Assembly: GCA_019055375.1 (NCBI GenBank)
Contig: JAHQIW010005891.1
Span: forward strand, 1 to 64,000
Reading direction: 5' to 3'
DNA from: Parelaphostrongylus tenuis
Lineage: Eukaryota > Nematoda > Chromadorea > Rhabditida > Metastrongylidae
Length of the DNA stretch: 64,000 nucleotides
Shown here piece after piece: positions 10,370-23,647 of the stretch; positions within the stretch are counted from its first letter, which is position 1; each line of letters begins with the position of its first letter. Both the position numbers and the translations under genes were made by a program. The notes under the pieces are model-generated. The model was not told the origin of the DNA and did no database searches. It was given only the letters and a program-made list of their open reading frames with translations.

Positions 10370-13300
10370 GACGTTTTTGCAATAAAATCAAGGTCTTTTC
10401 AGAGTGGGCTGTGACTTGTTTCATAGATGGACCACTAGCAGGATATTGTCGAATCATTGGCGAGGAGCTCGTGGCTTGGCTTGAAAGATGGTGGAAAAGT
10501 ACAGCAACTTTCAACGCTTATGAAATTTGCCATCATGTGGACATCTGCCCAACTACTACGGCAGTCCATCAATAAATAGTTTCTTTTACTCAGATTAATA
10601 AATCGTTTGCAAACTGCATTTTTTCGAGCTACAATGTAGCTCGCCTTTACGACAAAAACCTGTCTACAAGAGCTGCAATTGTAAAAAATTTCAGTACTCT
10701 TCTGTTATGAGGAGCATTGACCTCTTTGCCGGGCAAAGATTTTCCGTCATACTATTGGTAATTATCCAGAAGCTTACGTCTTGATAATTCGAAAGTGTTT
10801 TTGGTTTTCTAAAAGGCCTTTTTGCTTGCGCCATAGCGACGAAATTGACATTGGGCCTCATAAGCGGCACGTGTAAGCGTGCATGTTTGGCTACTTATGT
10901 GGGAATTTTTCTTTGTTGCAGAAATATCTAGGTTTCGTGCAAAATTATAGAAAAAACTGTGCTCCGTTGCTTTGTAAGCTTGACTTTATGATGTACATTT
11001 TGTGTTGCCAAATAAACTCGCAGCTGAATCAGACCTACATACCTTAAGCCTTTGCACCAAAAGCATATGAACGTGCAGAGGAAATTTCAAAGCATCAGAG
11101 TTATGTGCTTTATCTGAAGTGTTATCTGAGGCAAGGAAAAAATTTCAAATAAAGAAGTTCGTGCGAAATCATAGAAATATATCAAAGGCATATTGAATTT
11201 AAAAAAGGCACTGGTCCGTTTCCGTGTCCTGCTTCGATCCTTCAGGAAAAGCTTATTCTATGTTGTTTTATGCTTAAGTGAATATTCCATAGCTTAAACC
11301 AAAAGAATTTAAATCGTCTACTTTATTTCTGAAAAGGCTTTATTATGACACCAAAAAGGCAAAAATAAACTTCTGTTGTTCATTTAAAATTTCTCGCCAA
11401 CCATAATTTTTCTTAAGAGTTTTGACAACCGATCGGCAGACCAAGTCACAAAGATTCCAACGATGTTTTTGACTTTTGAAACGGACATCTCAGTGCGCTA
11501 TAACAGCCAAAAGAGGCACGGATTTTGCAAACTAGATCAGTCCTATTATCCACGAAATTCTTTGAAATCTTGCAAAAAAACGCCATCTCTGCTCTTTGTC
11601 TATCTTTTGACAGTTCTCTAATAGATCAAATATCAAAGATTTTATTATTGAACTTTGTTTCCGATATGGCTGCGCTATGGCACTACAAAGGCAAAAATAA
11701 AATCATGTTCCTCATTGAAATATTTCTTGGTGAACAAAGCTTTTCCTGAAGACTGCCATACACAATTCCATAGCCTAAATCTAGTTGATTCTGATGGTGC
11801 TCTTGGCTTATGAAAAGGCCTCATATTGCGCAGTAGCTCTCAAAAGAATGTTAGGTTTCACGTCGCGCGACGTCGGGTTCAAGCCACTGCGCTTTGAAAG
11901 ATTTTGTCATGTTTGCGCTTTGAAAAGATTTTGTCATGTTTGCGCTAAGTCAACACTCTTTTACTTGTACGTGAGCAAGATTTTGACAAGCGGCATCAGT
12001 CCACTACAAATCGTTTGCCTTTCAATTGCTTTTTGCGGGTTTTCATCGAATGTTCTTAATTATGGGGCTTTATGTTATGCTAAGTACTGAAAAAGACGCA
12101 GTCATATTCCTACAAGAGCATAGCGTATTTCGCAACCGGACGTCTATGCTAGAAAGGTCATTGAGCAAAGCTTGAGTATAGTCCACAGACTTTTTGGCGA
12201 AATTAGAAACATGTTTTCAAAAAGCCTCCCAGTTTAAGACGCGCTCTGCTTGCCAAGTGTGGAATTAAATCTTGTTTTGGCCGATAAAGCGCGCTAAGAA
12301 ATCTGTTTCAAAAATCAATAGTATCATTGGATTCCCTGAGATTTGATCGATCGACTAGGTAACCTAAGAATTAGCTGTGCTCAGCGAAAAATGCTTATAT
12401 GGATATATGGATAACAAAATTTTATTTCTGCTCTTACAGCTCATTAAAAAAGGCTTCATAAAAATAAAGTATGCCAATCGAATTTCTCTGATTCAAGCTA
12501 TTAAATCATTATTTAAACATCAAAAACGACTAAAAAATACGCTTTTTTGAAAGGCTAAAACATGGCGCGGCTAAAGGAATAATCTAGTTTTCAGAAACTC
12601 AATCTTTCCTTGGCTGTTGTAGCGCATTACAAAGTCCATTCGAAAAACCAAATATATGGTTGGAATTCTCAGAATTAAATCTACCGAGTGATTGTTAAAA
12701 CTCTCTAAAAAAAAACGGTACTGTTCTATCATGGAGCGCCACTTGAGGCCTTCGGTAAAAACGTATTTTTGCTTTGCAAAACGTTTCTGTAGTTTATCAA
12801 TGGCTCAAATCAAGTGAATTTTAATGGCATGTTTTATTTCTTAATTAGCTTATTTTTGGTTCCATACCAGTCAAAATAAAAAATCCCATCCACATACCTG
12901 GCAGTGCGTGGTGGCAAGTGCCGTCTATGAAGTTCTTTTGAAAAACCAACACATCACTGGAATCTGCAGAATTCAGAGTATTGAATCTTTTCTAAAGTTT
13001 GAGAGAAATGGTCTTTACGAGAAGAACACGTCGAAACATCTCAAGTGTGAAACATACTTTTATTTTGGTTGTTATAGCAACCGCAAGGTATCCTTCAGAA
13101 CCTAAGTATGTCGCCGGAATTGTCTAGATTTGAGCTATTGATTAAGCTAAGAAGCGTCTCGGAGAAATTGAAAAACACCCTTGTTTCTGAAGGAGAGCGG
13201 AAAACAGCGATATTTCAACGAATTGCAGAGCTCTCAGAAGTTCTTTGCAAAGAGCAGACACATTTTCTTAATAGAAAAGATTGGTTCTATCTAATGGATA

Positions 13301-13720
13301 AATTTTTGTTGAAAAAAACTTTTATCAGGTGAGAAATCTTCAAATGTGAAGCAAGATCTCATTTCGACTAGTACGGCGTTGAAGACAAGCAATATGAGAA
13401 GTAGAATTTAGCTTCAAAATTCACTTGATTTAATCAATCACATAATCATACATTCGTCAGATATCAACAAAGAATACGCTTTCACTGAAGGCCTCAAATG
13501 GCGCCGTCATAATAGAACAGTACAGACAAATGTTTTGGTCATCAAGAAATGTTTCAATGAGAAACATATTCTGTTCTGCTCTTTCAACGCAATAATAAAT
13601 TTTTTTCAAAAATAGAATGTATTAATCAGATTTTTAAAAATTTAATCTATCGAATAGCTACTAGGGCATTGAAAACGACGAAAAAGTAAGCACGGATATT
13701 GGAAAAGTACCAGAAAAACA
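10370..13720. repeat. Ancient diverged repeat, block 1
   Basis: Recurrent landmarks in loose order are a GTGAAACATANTTTTATTTT-like segment, TGCTGTTACAGCGC or its variants, AAAAAGGC, a segment like CATCACTGGAATTTC, GATTTGAGCTATCGAATGA and TTCTCGCC. They recur every few hundred bases, with similarity too low to set a unit length by eye. The same landmarks appear at 26590-28200, 36380-38700 and 61930-62800. Open frames within it, for example 13108-13332, follow the repeat and are not counted as genes. Confidence 0.5.
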
Positions 13721-13870
13721 GTAGAGCAAGTAAACTTAGTGCGCATGATTAGTTGAAGCGGTTGGAGTGCGAATTAACGTTTACATATAAATAGAAGCGA
13801 TCATTCAAAAGCTCTATAATGCGATAACGTATTTTGAGCCTTTCATTAGGTTTGTTGCATCACTTATATA

Positions 13871-13910
13871 GTGCTAAACACTTGTTTCGGCCTTGTAGTC
13901 CATCAGTAGT
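13871..13910 (-). ncRNA. Degenerate hammerhead ribozyme (family 3)
   Basis: Minus strand: CTGATGG (A9 to G), degraded stem II, GAAA, stem III ACAAGTGT, triplet GUU, TAGCAC. Stem I is imperfect. Probably inactive. Confidence 0.55.
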
Positions 13911-13983
13911 ACGGTCCTTTTCGTTTCAGCCAATCTAAGGAGTTATACAGCCATGCAAAGGATTGGCTTAACCAAAAGGCACC

Positions 13984-14026
13984 GTGCTGCTGATGAGGCC
14001 GCAAAGCCGAAACACATGTATAGATT
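13984..14026 (+). ncRNA. Hammerhead ribozyme with intact core, weak stem I (family 3)
   Basis: CTGATGA, GGC-CGCAAA-GCC and GAAA are all present. Stem III is ACACATGT with a GUA triplet. Stem I (GTGCTG with TAGATT) pairs over about 3 bp only. Confidence 0.6.
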
Positions 14027-14489
14027 TACATAAGTGCCATACCAGACATAAAGGCTTCAGAATATGTTATCAGATTATATATTGCTTTGAGCGAAATATA
14101 AAACAGTTGAATGTAAACCTATATATTGCAATAGAAAACAGTCTCCTCTAAAACCTTGTAGAATTACAATTTTTTCTATAACTCTGTAAAGGTTCCAACT
14201 CATGAAGTGCTCAAATAAGTTATGACCTTGCAATTATCGAAGAAGTACTATCGCACTGCAACGTGCTGAATCATTTTGACGGGTAATTCATTGTTTTTTG
14301 AGCGTTTCGCCGTGTTCCAACTAGAAATATCCTTAGTGTAGCTTCTTATATCACATTCTGCCATTTATACTCCTTTCAATGGCGACAGAAAATCCACGTT
14401 TTACTGAAATAAGCTGTCATATTGTCATCGAAACGGGCCTACGGTGTGAAAAATCAACGAAGAGCTCAACAGGTCAAATCAATTTCAGA

Positions 14490-14600
14490 TATGAGAAACA
14501 TAGGCTAAGGAGTCTCAATAGGACGAAGCAGGCGCCTGTATAGCACTAGACCTAACGGCTCAAAACATGTTATATCCTTATCACATAGGATAAGTTCCCA
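14490..14600 (+). mobile_element. Solo relic of the 288-bp HHR element (family 2)
   Basis: Stem II (GTCTC-AATA-GGAC), the stem III palindrome CAGGCGCCTG, the TA at the cut and TAGCACTAGACCTA are retained, followed by GGCTCAAAACATGTTATATC as in the elements at 47.6-48.0 kb. The CTGATGA core is reduced to AGGA, so it cannot cleave. Confidence 0.65.
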
Positions 14601-17600
14601 GCATTGATCAGTCCCACATGCATGCATCTGAGTTCACTAAAAGCATCGTTGATATCGAATGTTTATAGGAATTCAAACTAAATCACAGTGGTTTACCGCT
14701 ACTTGTGTTATAAATTACCGTTTTCGTTCTCAAAGAAGTCTGATAACAACTTGCCACCATGACAAGATTGTGAGCCCGGAAAAAAGATCGGAATGTCAAC
14801 CGATGCAGTGATAGAATAGTACTCCTAATTTCTGCACCATATGTGCTTCTAATGAACTAAAGGTTGTGCAAATTATTTCAAGGACAGATTTTGCCTTATC
14901 ATCATATAAGCTTTAGAAGTTAAGGAATTAGATAGCGGATTATCTGGCAGAGTAGAAAAGCGTGTTTTTTGTGCCCTCGACCTGACTATCTCATGCTGGA
15001 GAGTTTTAGGGATAAGTGGGAATTAAAGTGGTAATTTTTTGTTTCAGTACTCGTAGCAAGATATTGCCGTTGTTTTTTAGACGACTTCATGACCGGTCTT
15101 GAACTTCGTATTTGTTAACCATAAGTGAGCAGTTTCTGAAAAAGCATTTGCTCGTTTTGACGTGATTATGTGTATTCTTTCGCTAAAAATTACTTCCAGA
15201 TTTCAAATTCCGAGCGCCATTAATCAGCGATGTGGACGACCAATGCTCCCCCTTCATTGATGAACTCACACGAGTTTCTATGAAAAAGACAGACTTTTTG
15301 GCAGTTTCACTTTTATCGGAGCCACAGTGATTCCAGTTGACTACTCACGTTGGTTCTTCCTCTGATAATGGCTTCGCCAACGTCGCATCAAAACAAGTCG
15401 AGTAAGTAGTACACCGCACAAATGAAGTAGCTTCCAGAAAATTATCCTTTTGTACAGAATTCAATGATCGTAACTCTAATGAAGGCTCAACAACTAAAAC
15501 GTTAATCATAACAGCGATTTATAAAAACTTCGTGAGATCCCATCAAAACAGACATCTTTTGCTCTAGCGCATCAAACGTTAAACATTCTTTACAAACTTC
15601 TATTCACGCGTATTGAAAGAGCTTGTGCTTATATGTAGAGATTTCGTTAACAGGATAGTTGTGTTAAGGCATCGATGATTTAGAACAGTGAATCGGTTAC
15701 ACACAACGGAGATTCACAACTCTGCGCATTGCTAAAATCAGTAGTAAACTGGAAACTAGAACGCCAAAGTGCTTCTTGCACTCCGTTAGAAACAGTGTAG
15801 ATCCGAGGCCAGAGACCAGAAAGATTAAGTGTTGCTTTCCGGTCAATACATATAATAGCTGCTCATAAACTATACCAGTCTTAACATCTTCATAGACGAG
15901 TGTGCTAGCAGTTGGCCGAGCGTGGAATGCTTGGTGAGTAAAGGCGGTCGGATTGAAACGGTCACCACCGTGTGTATGACATGAAACTTCTGACAAAAGT
16001 GCCACGCTTTCGACTCGTTTATGTGCGACTTCATTTGAGTAATTCAAGTACATGAGTCTGTTTATGCATTCTGTTAAACAGTAAGGAACTGCAAGAGAGC
16101 GCGGCTTGGCATGTCGTTTGCAAAGGTGGTCTTCGTAGAAATTTTCATGTTGTAGGCACTGTGGTATTTCAATATGAAAAGTAGGTGTCTGCGAAAATTC
16201 TAATTAGTATGTAAAAGTGCCACTCGGTAAAATCCCGCAAAAGACTATTACATTGCGATTTCACATATCAGTCAAATATAGTAGTAAAACGTACGTGTTG
16301 CGAAATCAGCACCCGAGGTTCAAGCCGATTGTAAACAGCATCTGGTTCCCCCTATTGATCGTAACCTAGCGTTCTGTTAGTTATATTCCACATCATACAC
16401 TGTACTACGACGATCGACTCACGTCAGAGCGGATTTCCCTCACATCGGTCTCTGTGTGGTGGGAAAAGATATCCATCAGTTCTAGGCAGATATGTCTTTT
16501 CTTGGTTTAAAAGCTAGAACAAAGCATTTTTCGATATTTAATCTTATTTTTTGCTTAATTTCCACATCCGTTTCTGGAATCAGGTACCTATTGAACTGGC
16601 TTGAATGTATTTCGCTTTGTACCTTATTGAAATGCGTCACTTGATATTGGAATATGTTCTCAAGCGAATGTGCATATGTTATAATTTGTTTGCATTTCTC
16701 TCTCTATATTTTGCTGCTTATGGCGTATTACTTGATTTTCCAAGGCATTATAACTCATTTGGTCCGAAAACTGCTAACCACACACATTGTCGTAGTTCAA
16801 AATGTTTCGTAAATGAAATAGACAACAACCTTCAAAATTAGGAACGTGGTGGCCACCTATGAGATTTTGTTAGGAACCATGAAAAAAGTCATCGCAGTTG
16901 ATAATCTCAAGGCTACACAAGATGGGCCAGAGCTCATCGTTTACTAATCTACCCTTTCTCATTTAACGCAAATTGCAAAGGTAATTGCGCTTTTCGAGTG
17001 TGACGAACCGTAACTATTTTTGCACCAACCAAACACAGATTTTAAAAAAATTAATTGCTATCAAGCTGTTATTGATGCCCATATGAGTTTAAATTACGCT
17101 ACGCCTTCCAATGAAGTTTCTACTGCACATGGGTCGCTTCCCTGAACGGACATCTTTACCGTAATCGTCTCAGCCAAATCGATGAAGCTGTTGGAAAGCA
17201 GCAGCAATTCATCTAACAGGCAGTATAACTCTTTTTAACGCAGCTCTGGGCCTCAAAGAAATTTGAAGAACGTCATTGCAGTTTACCTCATGAATCAGTA
17301 CTTTGAGTCATAAAAGTGGATTTATTTCTGGTGGAACGTTGCAATACGGTCAGAAGATGTGTTGTTCTGGTGACAAAAAGAAAGTGTCTACAATATCTCC
17401 AGTTGACAATTTCCCTGAATGTTATTCAACTTTATGCGAAGTTATTTTATGGTGTTTCCTCCACATCCCAGTTTTGCTTTGAATGCTCCAAAGTTGAGCG
17501 ATTGCTGGTACATATGTCCTTTGAGCGACTGTTTAAATATTTCTAAAACCTCAGTGTATTCTGGAAAACTGCGAAGTTCCGTAAGTCAATGGCTTAGGCA

Positions 17601-17690
17601 TGTTTCGGCGATCTCGTTCGCCTCATAGTCACATAGCCACCAGTCAACGCCACAAAGTAGAGATTCCTTCCTTAACATCATTTATTGTCA
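14600..17690. other. Long stretch without recognised gene
   Basis: The longest open frame is 118 codons on the minus strand (15697-16053), with a hydrophobic patch near its end (GVLVSSLLLILAM). No splice signals or family resemblance support it as a gene. I see no repeat motif shared with the rest of the window. Confidence 0.35.
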
Positions 17691-20290
17691 CTTTAATTGT
17701 TGAGAAACTCAAACGTGCCTTAGCAAAACTTCTTTTCTTTCCTACTGTGCACAAGAGTAGCACAATGGGTTTTGCCAGCTATGAGATTTTTTTGAAAATC
17801 GTATCTTCCCTTAGGCTCTTCGTTAGAAAAAATTAGACCATCAAGTCGGTGGCCTTCTTGTGATGCGATTAACATCCTACGGAATACAGGTGGTAACTGC
17901 TCTCGCTCATCGTTTATCGTTACAATGCATAGGTGTTCGGCCCACCTTATCTTCGATGATTTGTCGAGTAGAACGGTATCTCTAAATTTCGATCACTGAC
18001 GTGCGTCAGGACTTCTTATCCTCTCATTTACGAGCTATGGAATGCTCTCAGCAGCGAAGTCACTACTACGCCTTAAATAAGTCATACAACGTTGAGTCGA
18101 AAAGGTGGATTAGAATTATATGTTTTTTGCACTCCACACTGCATCTTCGACTCTTTCAAATGCTTTTCAAGACAGTTGCTTCCTCCTGTTCATCTCTGAA
18201 ATCAGAACGCTCATCACATTGGCCAAATCTGAAGGCATATCTGGGGTCTTCAATGACATTCATTCTATTGAGTGTGATAGAACATTTGAAACCAATCGCT
18301 CCCAACGGGCATTATTTTGTAAGATTTAGTCGACTAGCAATCTCTTCAGAAAAGCTGTCGAAATGACTTAACGATCTTTTCTTCTTAATGATGCTTGATG
18401 TTATGAGAACGATGGTATCAGTGTAGCGAAGATAGAAACAATTTTCATTTTCATGCTACCTAATTTCAATTTTCGCACGACATGTTGAAAGGCAGTTAAT
18501 GATCTTGGAAAAATGGCATAGGCTTCGAACTCATCTTCTCATGTGTCTAATAATATTGCTATGAACGGTAATTTTGTGGTTGTAAATCTTTGTAAATTTT
18601 ACAAAGAAAATTCAAGTACTAAGTAGGCAGTCTTTATGTTCCCAGAGCTGTCATAAATGCTCCTGTTTGAACTGAAAACCTCCTGTGCTTTCATATAACT
18701 TCAATGAGCCTTGTTTTCGCGTGGATGCAATCTATAATATCAAATCCTTTTTGAAACACTACTTGTTCGCATGAATGTCTTTCATTCAGCGATGTGTTAG
18801 TCCTCTTTAGGATGACTCGCGTGAAGTGTCGTACACAACAGGCAGCAACCAGATATTGGTGATGGTCATCGACGTCAAGAAAATCCCCTTTCTTGATCAG
18901 TACCACGATAGTGCTGGTATCCATCAGCTGGAAACTTTACAACCTGACAGGTAACCAGTTAGCGACGGCGCGAATGTGTGTATGAGAATGGCGAATGGTT
19001 CCGCAATTGTACCCATGATACTCGTCCGGATCAGATATTTTTTGAATTTTTGCCAGCGGAACAACATGTCGTGTTTTGAAAAAGAGAACCAGAAGAACGA
19101 CAAATTCATCCTCTTTTATCTTATGTGTAGGTGAAAGGACATGCACACTGAAGAGATCCGGGTAGTAATCGTGGAGAACTTTCTGTGAAGTCTTTCTGGA
19201 AGCTGTACATCTTTTTTTCAGATCGTTAGCGTACCAGTCGTCTTGGTTTTGTAATAAATAAAACTTTGATGAGTATCATGAATGCTTTCAACAACTTCTA
19301 TAGTTGCGGCTATGAGTGCTGCTCTTCTTTTGAAATCGGTTTCCCTGTAGCGTTTTGCAAATTTTAATCTTAGTTATTAGCTCAGTGATTGATGTTCAGC
19401 GACTCCTAGTCCGCGTATCATCTTGAGCGCTTTTCAGTCGAGCGTCTCCTAGTGATTTTCCGATTTTTGCTTTCAATAAAGCTAAGGAAAAGTTGTTGGA
19501 TGGAACGATTGCACTTTTCGTTATTGCTATCAGTGACGGTATTTTGCAAGAGCCGACTAATGCTTTGAGAACATCCCATTCCACGGTGATACTGCGATTT
19601 TGCTGTTCTGGTTTAGCTTCTTTCTCTCCTTATTGTGAATAATTGAGATTTGCACGAAGAAGGCGATGGCTTAATCCCCGGAAGAATTTGATAACAACGG
19701 CGACATGGTTAAGCAAGACCTTCGATTTACTACGATGTAGTGTATCTCGTCATGGTACCACTGCCACTTCAAAAATGTAAACCACCATAGTTCGTTTTGG
19801 TCTCCCGGACTCAGACAGCCTTCTACCCTTTCTGCTTCATTGCAGCCCGTAGGTTTGAATATGATGTCTTTGAGCCGTTCTTTTAGTTCTATGTTATGCT
19901 TCAAAATCTGAAATGATGACCTCGAAGAAGGGGGGTCTTCTCTGAAGAACTTTTCTTGGCCTATATGAAACGCCTTGACTTCGCTTCTGTCATAGTGTGT
20001 CATGATGGGTGGCGAACAAAGATATTTGAAGTCGGCGATAATCCACATAATTCCATCTGTGATCTTCAAATTCGGGATGTGAGTTGGTCGCATTTTTTGA
20101 TTCATGGTCAAACTCGTTTTAAAGAGAATGCCAACACCGCTGTCACCTCTACGATCGCATGTTCCAAATAACCGTTTTTCACCGGCGGCATAGATAGCCT
20201 AAGAAGAGTTGCATGCTCTCGTTTCGTCCAGCCCATTGACATTATATCATATCTCTTCTGCTAGCATTATTGTGTCTTTCAAAGAGATTT
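17690..20290 (-). pseudogene. Near full-length decayed RTE retrotransposon
   Basis: Pieces of one element appear in order on the minus strand. The AP-endonuclease domain covers about 20290-19680 (NVNGLDETR, SEVKAFHIGQEKFFRED, then YHDEIHYIVVNRRSCLT). The linker is near 19600-19400 (EWDVLKALVGS). The reverse-transcriptase fingers are at 18924-18691 (LIKKGD, NTSLNERHSCEQVVFQKGFD, CIHAKTRLIEV). The C-terminal block is at 17960-17690 (SSKIRWAEH, THCATLVHSRKE). Many stops and frameshifts separate them. It is the same family as the better copy at 54713-55935 but far older. No intact product is possible. Confidence 0.8.
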
Positions 20291-20734
20291 TGTATATAAA
20301 TGTGATGCATTTTAGGTACAAATCGTTACTTTAGCCGTTGAGGTTCTGGCAACCTAGCTTGATTTTAGATTCTCAAAACACATGTAGCCTTTGAGCACCG
20401 ATGATGGAAGCTACGTGCTTACAAGTAGCTTACCAATTTTTATAGAGAATTAGTAGAAGCTTATTTATCAAAGGTAACTCCTAACCTTCTCCCATGTACC
20501 TTAGTGTCGCCTTGCTGCATTTGAATTTGACTCGTGTGAATGAAGCTATGTTGAATTAACGTTGCAAGAAGTCGAAAATTTGCCTCTCAAATCCGTCTAA
20601 GCTTTTGAGGAAAGCAAGGTTGCTTGGTTTACGTTTGAGCAGTTATCCAGTTTGGGAACGCGCAGCGTGACCTCGTGGCTAACCGGGTAGAAATTCCTAA
20701 ATTAAGGAGATCTGTTGTTTCGTCAACATAAGGG

Positions 20735-21040
20735 CAAAGGATAAAGCTCTCGGCGTTGATCAATCATTGAGGAATGCACCATGCATTCGACTTCAACTCT
20801 TAATTTCTTTCGCGGTGATTGAATGCATATCTGGACTTCACAATGACTCACGATGGCCTCCCGCTGAACCGAGTCAGTGCTGCATATTCTCCCAGACAAG
20901 TCCGCGACCAGTCTGATACCAATTTACCGATCCTGAAGGACGCGTGGGCTTGGTGAGCCATGAGCTCGAGATCGAACCATTGACTTTGTGTGCGACACGG
21001 AAAACCTCTACCCACTTTCGTCAAATATGCATCAGAAACT
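20735..21040 (-). mobile_element. tRNA-derived SINE, copy 1
   Basis: The tRNA-like head is at the right end; on the minus strand the B box reads GGTTCGATCTCGAGCTC. It is followed by the family body (ATGGCTCACCAAGCC, CAGACTGGTC, TCTGGGAG, GACTCGGTTCAGCGGGAGGC) and the tail ATCCTTTG. It matches copies at 42618, 49988, 53455 and 57640. Confidence 0.85.
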
Positions 21041-21227
21041 TTGTCGCTGTGCGAGCAGGATGGAAGATACTTGGCATTCTGAGGGCACACTAAGAATTTC
21101 ATTAGCAAGCATCCTCTGTCTTGTAAATGTAAAGAAGGATTTGGAGATCTTTATCTCAACGATCAAAGATCAAGTTCTATTCAACACGATATATATCGAT
21201 CGAAGACTGATAAGAGAATAAGAGAAT

Positions 21228-21490
21228 AAGGTGGACTAAACACGCAATTGTATCGACAGCCGATGGGCGGTAGCCGTTACCACCTGCCTAGAAATGCGGG
21301 AAGATCAACTACCCAGTAGTCATGCGTCTTCACGAAGCGCCTAATAGGAGATTTGATGCAAAACGCATCTTTACTGCGAGCATAACCCACTGTTATACTC
21401 TTGCACGCAATAAAGAAAAATAAAAGTTCTATTTGGGCCCTCTCGAGTGACTCGACAATCAACACGACGCATGACATGATGTTTGTTTTT
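21228..21490 (+). pseudogene. RTE C-terminal relic
   Basis: The DNA follows the 3' coding end of the RTE at 55650-55900: GGTGGACTAAACACGC, CCGATGGGCGGTAGCCGTTA, CTCTTGCACGCAATAA, CCCTCTCGAGTGACTCGAC. Frameshifts and stops run throughout and everything 5' is absent. Confidence 0.75.
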
Positions 21491-21499
21491 TGAAGTGTG

Positions 21500-22190
21500 A
21501 TCTTCAAAAATTTTTCAAATTGTCATCTGTTTTTTGATTTTGTTCAGAGAGCGAATTAAGAAAAAGAATTACTCAGCAAATTGGTACACACATCTAGTAG
21601 CACAGCGTTCGAAAAAATTCTCCAACCAGGCAGAATGTAGAAATATGAAAAACAATATTATTTTCCGGACAGCCTAGTAAAATCGTTTCCTTTGTCACTT
21701 TACATTTAATATTTAATAGTATGCAGTTAGTGCAGAATCATCCGTGAGGTTACAAGATCAGTATACTCAATGAGAAAATTAGGTTAGTTGGCTCTAATAA
21801 ACCCTTAATGCTAAATTTCTTTGTAATTTTCTCAAATCCCTTCCATTTTGTAGAATTATTTAGATGATTAAACTCACATACGACTATACTTCATAACTTT
21901 TACATCAGAAAACTTTAATGTTTATCAGAATTTAAAAAAAAACTTCTTTTCAAAGTTTATTGATGTGCATTTGGAAGTTGATCATCAACGGCTTGTTGTT
22001 TTATCTGGGCAGAATCGGAAGTGCTCACAAGCTTCGAGCTCAGTGAAAGATGATTCTCTCATTTGCAACATTCGCTTCAAGCTAGTCGGGCTACTGCATC
22101 ACCAAAGCCCTCGCAAAAGCACGATCACTTACATTGTTTCAGTGATTGAAAAAATAACAAAACCTTTCAATCGACTATTTTGAGACATCG
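21500..22190. other. Intergenic, nothing recognised
   Basis: AT-rich, no supported feature. Confidence 0.4.
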
Positions 22191-22194
22191 CTCC

Positions 22195-22400
22195 AAAATA
22201 TGATATAATAACATATTTTGAGCTTTTCATGAGATCTAAAGTGCTAGACGCGTGTTTCGGCTTTTCAGCCTCATCAGTAGCACTGAGCCTTTTCGTCTTG
22301 CCAGTTTCTCTTATATAGAGGAATCGACGACAAACTTTTTACACTCGATGTACGGTGAACGTATCATTGTGGCGCTGTAAGAACGCTGAAAGAACGCTGA
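22195..22400 (-). mobile_element. Family 3 HHR element
   Basis: Minus-strand order: GTCGTCGATTCCTC, TATATAAG (TATA-like, about 22309-22316), 25-30 nt, an intact HHR (22240-22284), then the tail CTCATGAAAAGCTCAAAATA and TGTTATTATATC. The same order with another ribozyme sequence is found at 52490-52848. Confidence 0.7.
22240..22284 (-). ncRNA. Intact type I hammerhead ribozyme (family 3)
   Basis: Minus strand: stem I AGTGCTA/TAGCACT (7 bp), CTGATGA, stem II GGCT-GAAA-AGCC with a GNRA-type loop, GAAA, stem III ACAC/GCGT (one mismatch), triplet GUC. All conserved core positions are present. Confidence 0.85.
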
Positions 22401-23647
22401 AAAAACAAAATTTCCCACGAACTGTCCTTTTCTTTATTTGAAACTTGCCACGAGGTTTGAGCTAAAAAGCTGAAAAGCTGAAAAGCTGAAAAAATCTGAG
22501 CTGGAGAAAAAATCCTCCTGAACCTCACGAAAGGTTTAAAATATGTTATCAAATTATAGTGTTTCACTGATTTTTGATTTCCTCATGCGCTATCAATGTC
22601 CAGTCTAGTGATGGACGGCTTTTTTTGCTTGGCATCCTATAAACGAGTCACTGCGACAAACCACATCGTCTTTTCCAAAGTAGTACTTTCATATCGATGC
22701 TTTTTAAAAAAGGCTATTACAAAATAAGTAACGGTAACATTCGCCTACAATGACTTAGAACAAGTGCAGAGGTATTCCGAGTTTTGTCCACTATAGGAAT
22801 ACATCAACTTGGCAATGACTTATGTAACCTCCTCATTCTTAACTTGCCAGTATTTGGAATTGTTACGAATTTTATACATTTACCTAATTCTAAAGGCATA
22901 TTTCCTATGCTATATATGCTTCATTATAATGATTGAATTGAAAAACCGCCTCCTTTTGTTATTTCAATGTACAAACTGAGGCTTTTTCTATCAATGCTCA
23001 ATACATCTTCGCTTCCAACGTTTAACAAAAAATTATCGTTTCGTCATAACAAATGCTGCAAAATAACCTCTACATGGCGGAGAAATCGTTTAAAAGATGC
23101 CAACCGAAATGAATATGTATAGCACATTGTCTCAATAATCTCTTATTTGATCTAACTTAATTTCATATTTGATTATCACGTGCCGGAATTGATTTTATAG
23201 ATCTTAGTAGAAACTTTTCAGAGTCAATGAATCCATGCTCACAAGGAATAAGTTTATAGCTGTATCAAAAGAAAGCGGATTTTCTGTAGCTCAAGACACA
23301 TGTCTCCATATTATTGCTCTAAAACCCATCTATGAAGCAGGAAAGTAAATGAACAAACAAGATTTGCTCAGAGCGACTCAATGAACTGTCATTGAATGGT
23401 TTATGCTTTTGGTTGAGGCCTTGTTGGTCGAAATACTATACATCAGATACCGGATCGACTTTGTTCAAAACAATTCTAAACATTTTCAGATCCGAAAGGA
23501 TATTGCATGGTATAATACACACCAATTACACTATGAAAGCCTCTCCATTAACCTCCAAAGTTATGGCTTCTTTCAATCCCTTAGCAAGCGAGGAATTACT
23601 TTCAACCATCAAAGAGAACCTTTACGAAGAGAGTGGTGACGCGAGAA

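Larger units (their letters stand above)
13800..14095. mobile_element. Family 3 element with two outward-facing HHRs
   Basis: A minus-strand HHR (13871-13910) and a plus-strand HHR (13984-14026) point away from each other. Each is followed by its own tail; the right tail reads GGCTTCAGAATATGTTATC and the left tail, on the minus strand, GGCTCAAAATACGTTATCG. The centre contains a small inverted repeat (GCCAATC and GATTGGC). The whole is a long imperfect inverted repeat of about 300 bp. Confidence 0.65.

Noticed and set aside
13108..13332. Protein-like 74-codon frame (SRFELLIKLRSVSEKLKN)
   Set aside because: It follows the landmarks of the ancient diverged repeat; similar strings arise wherever the repeat is translated.
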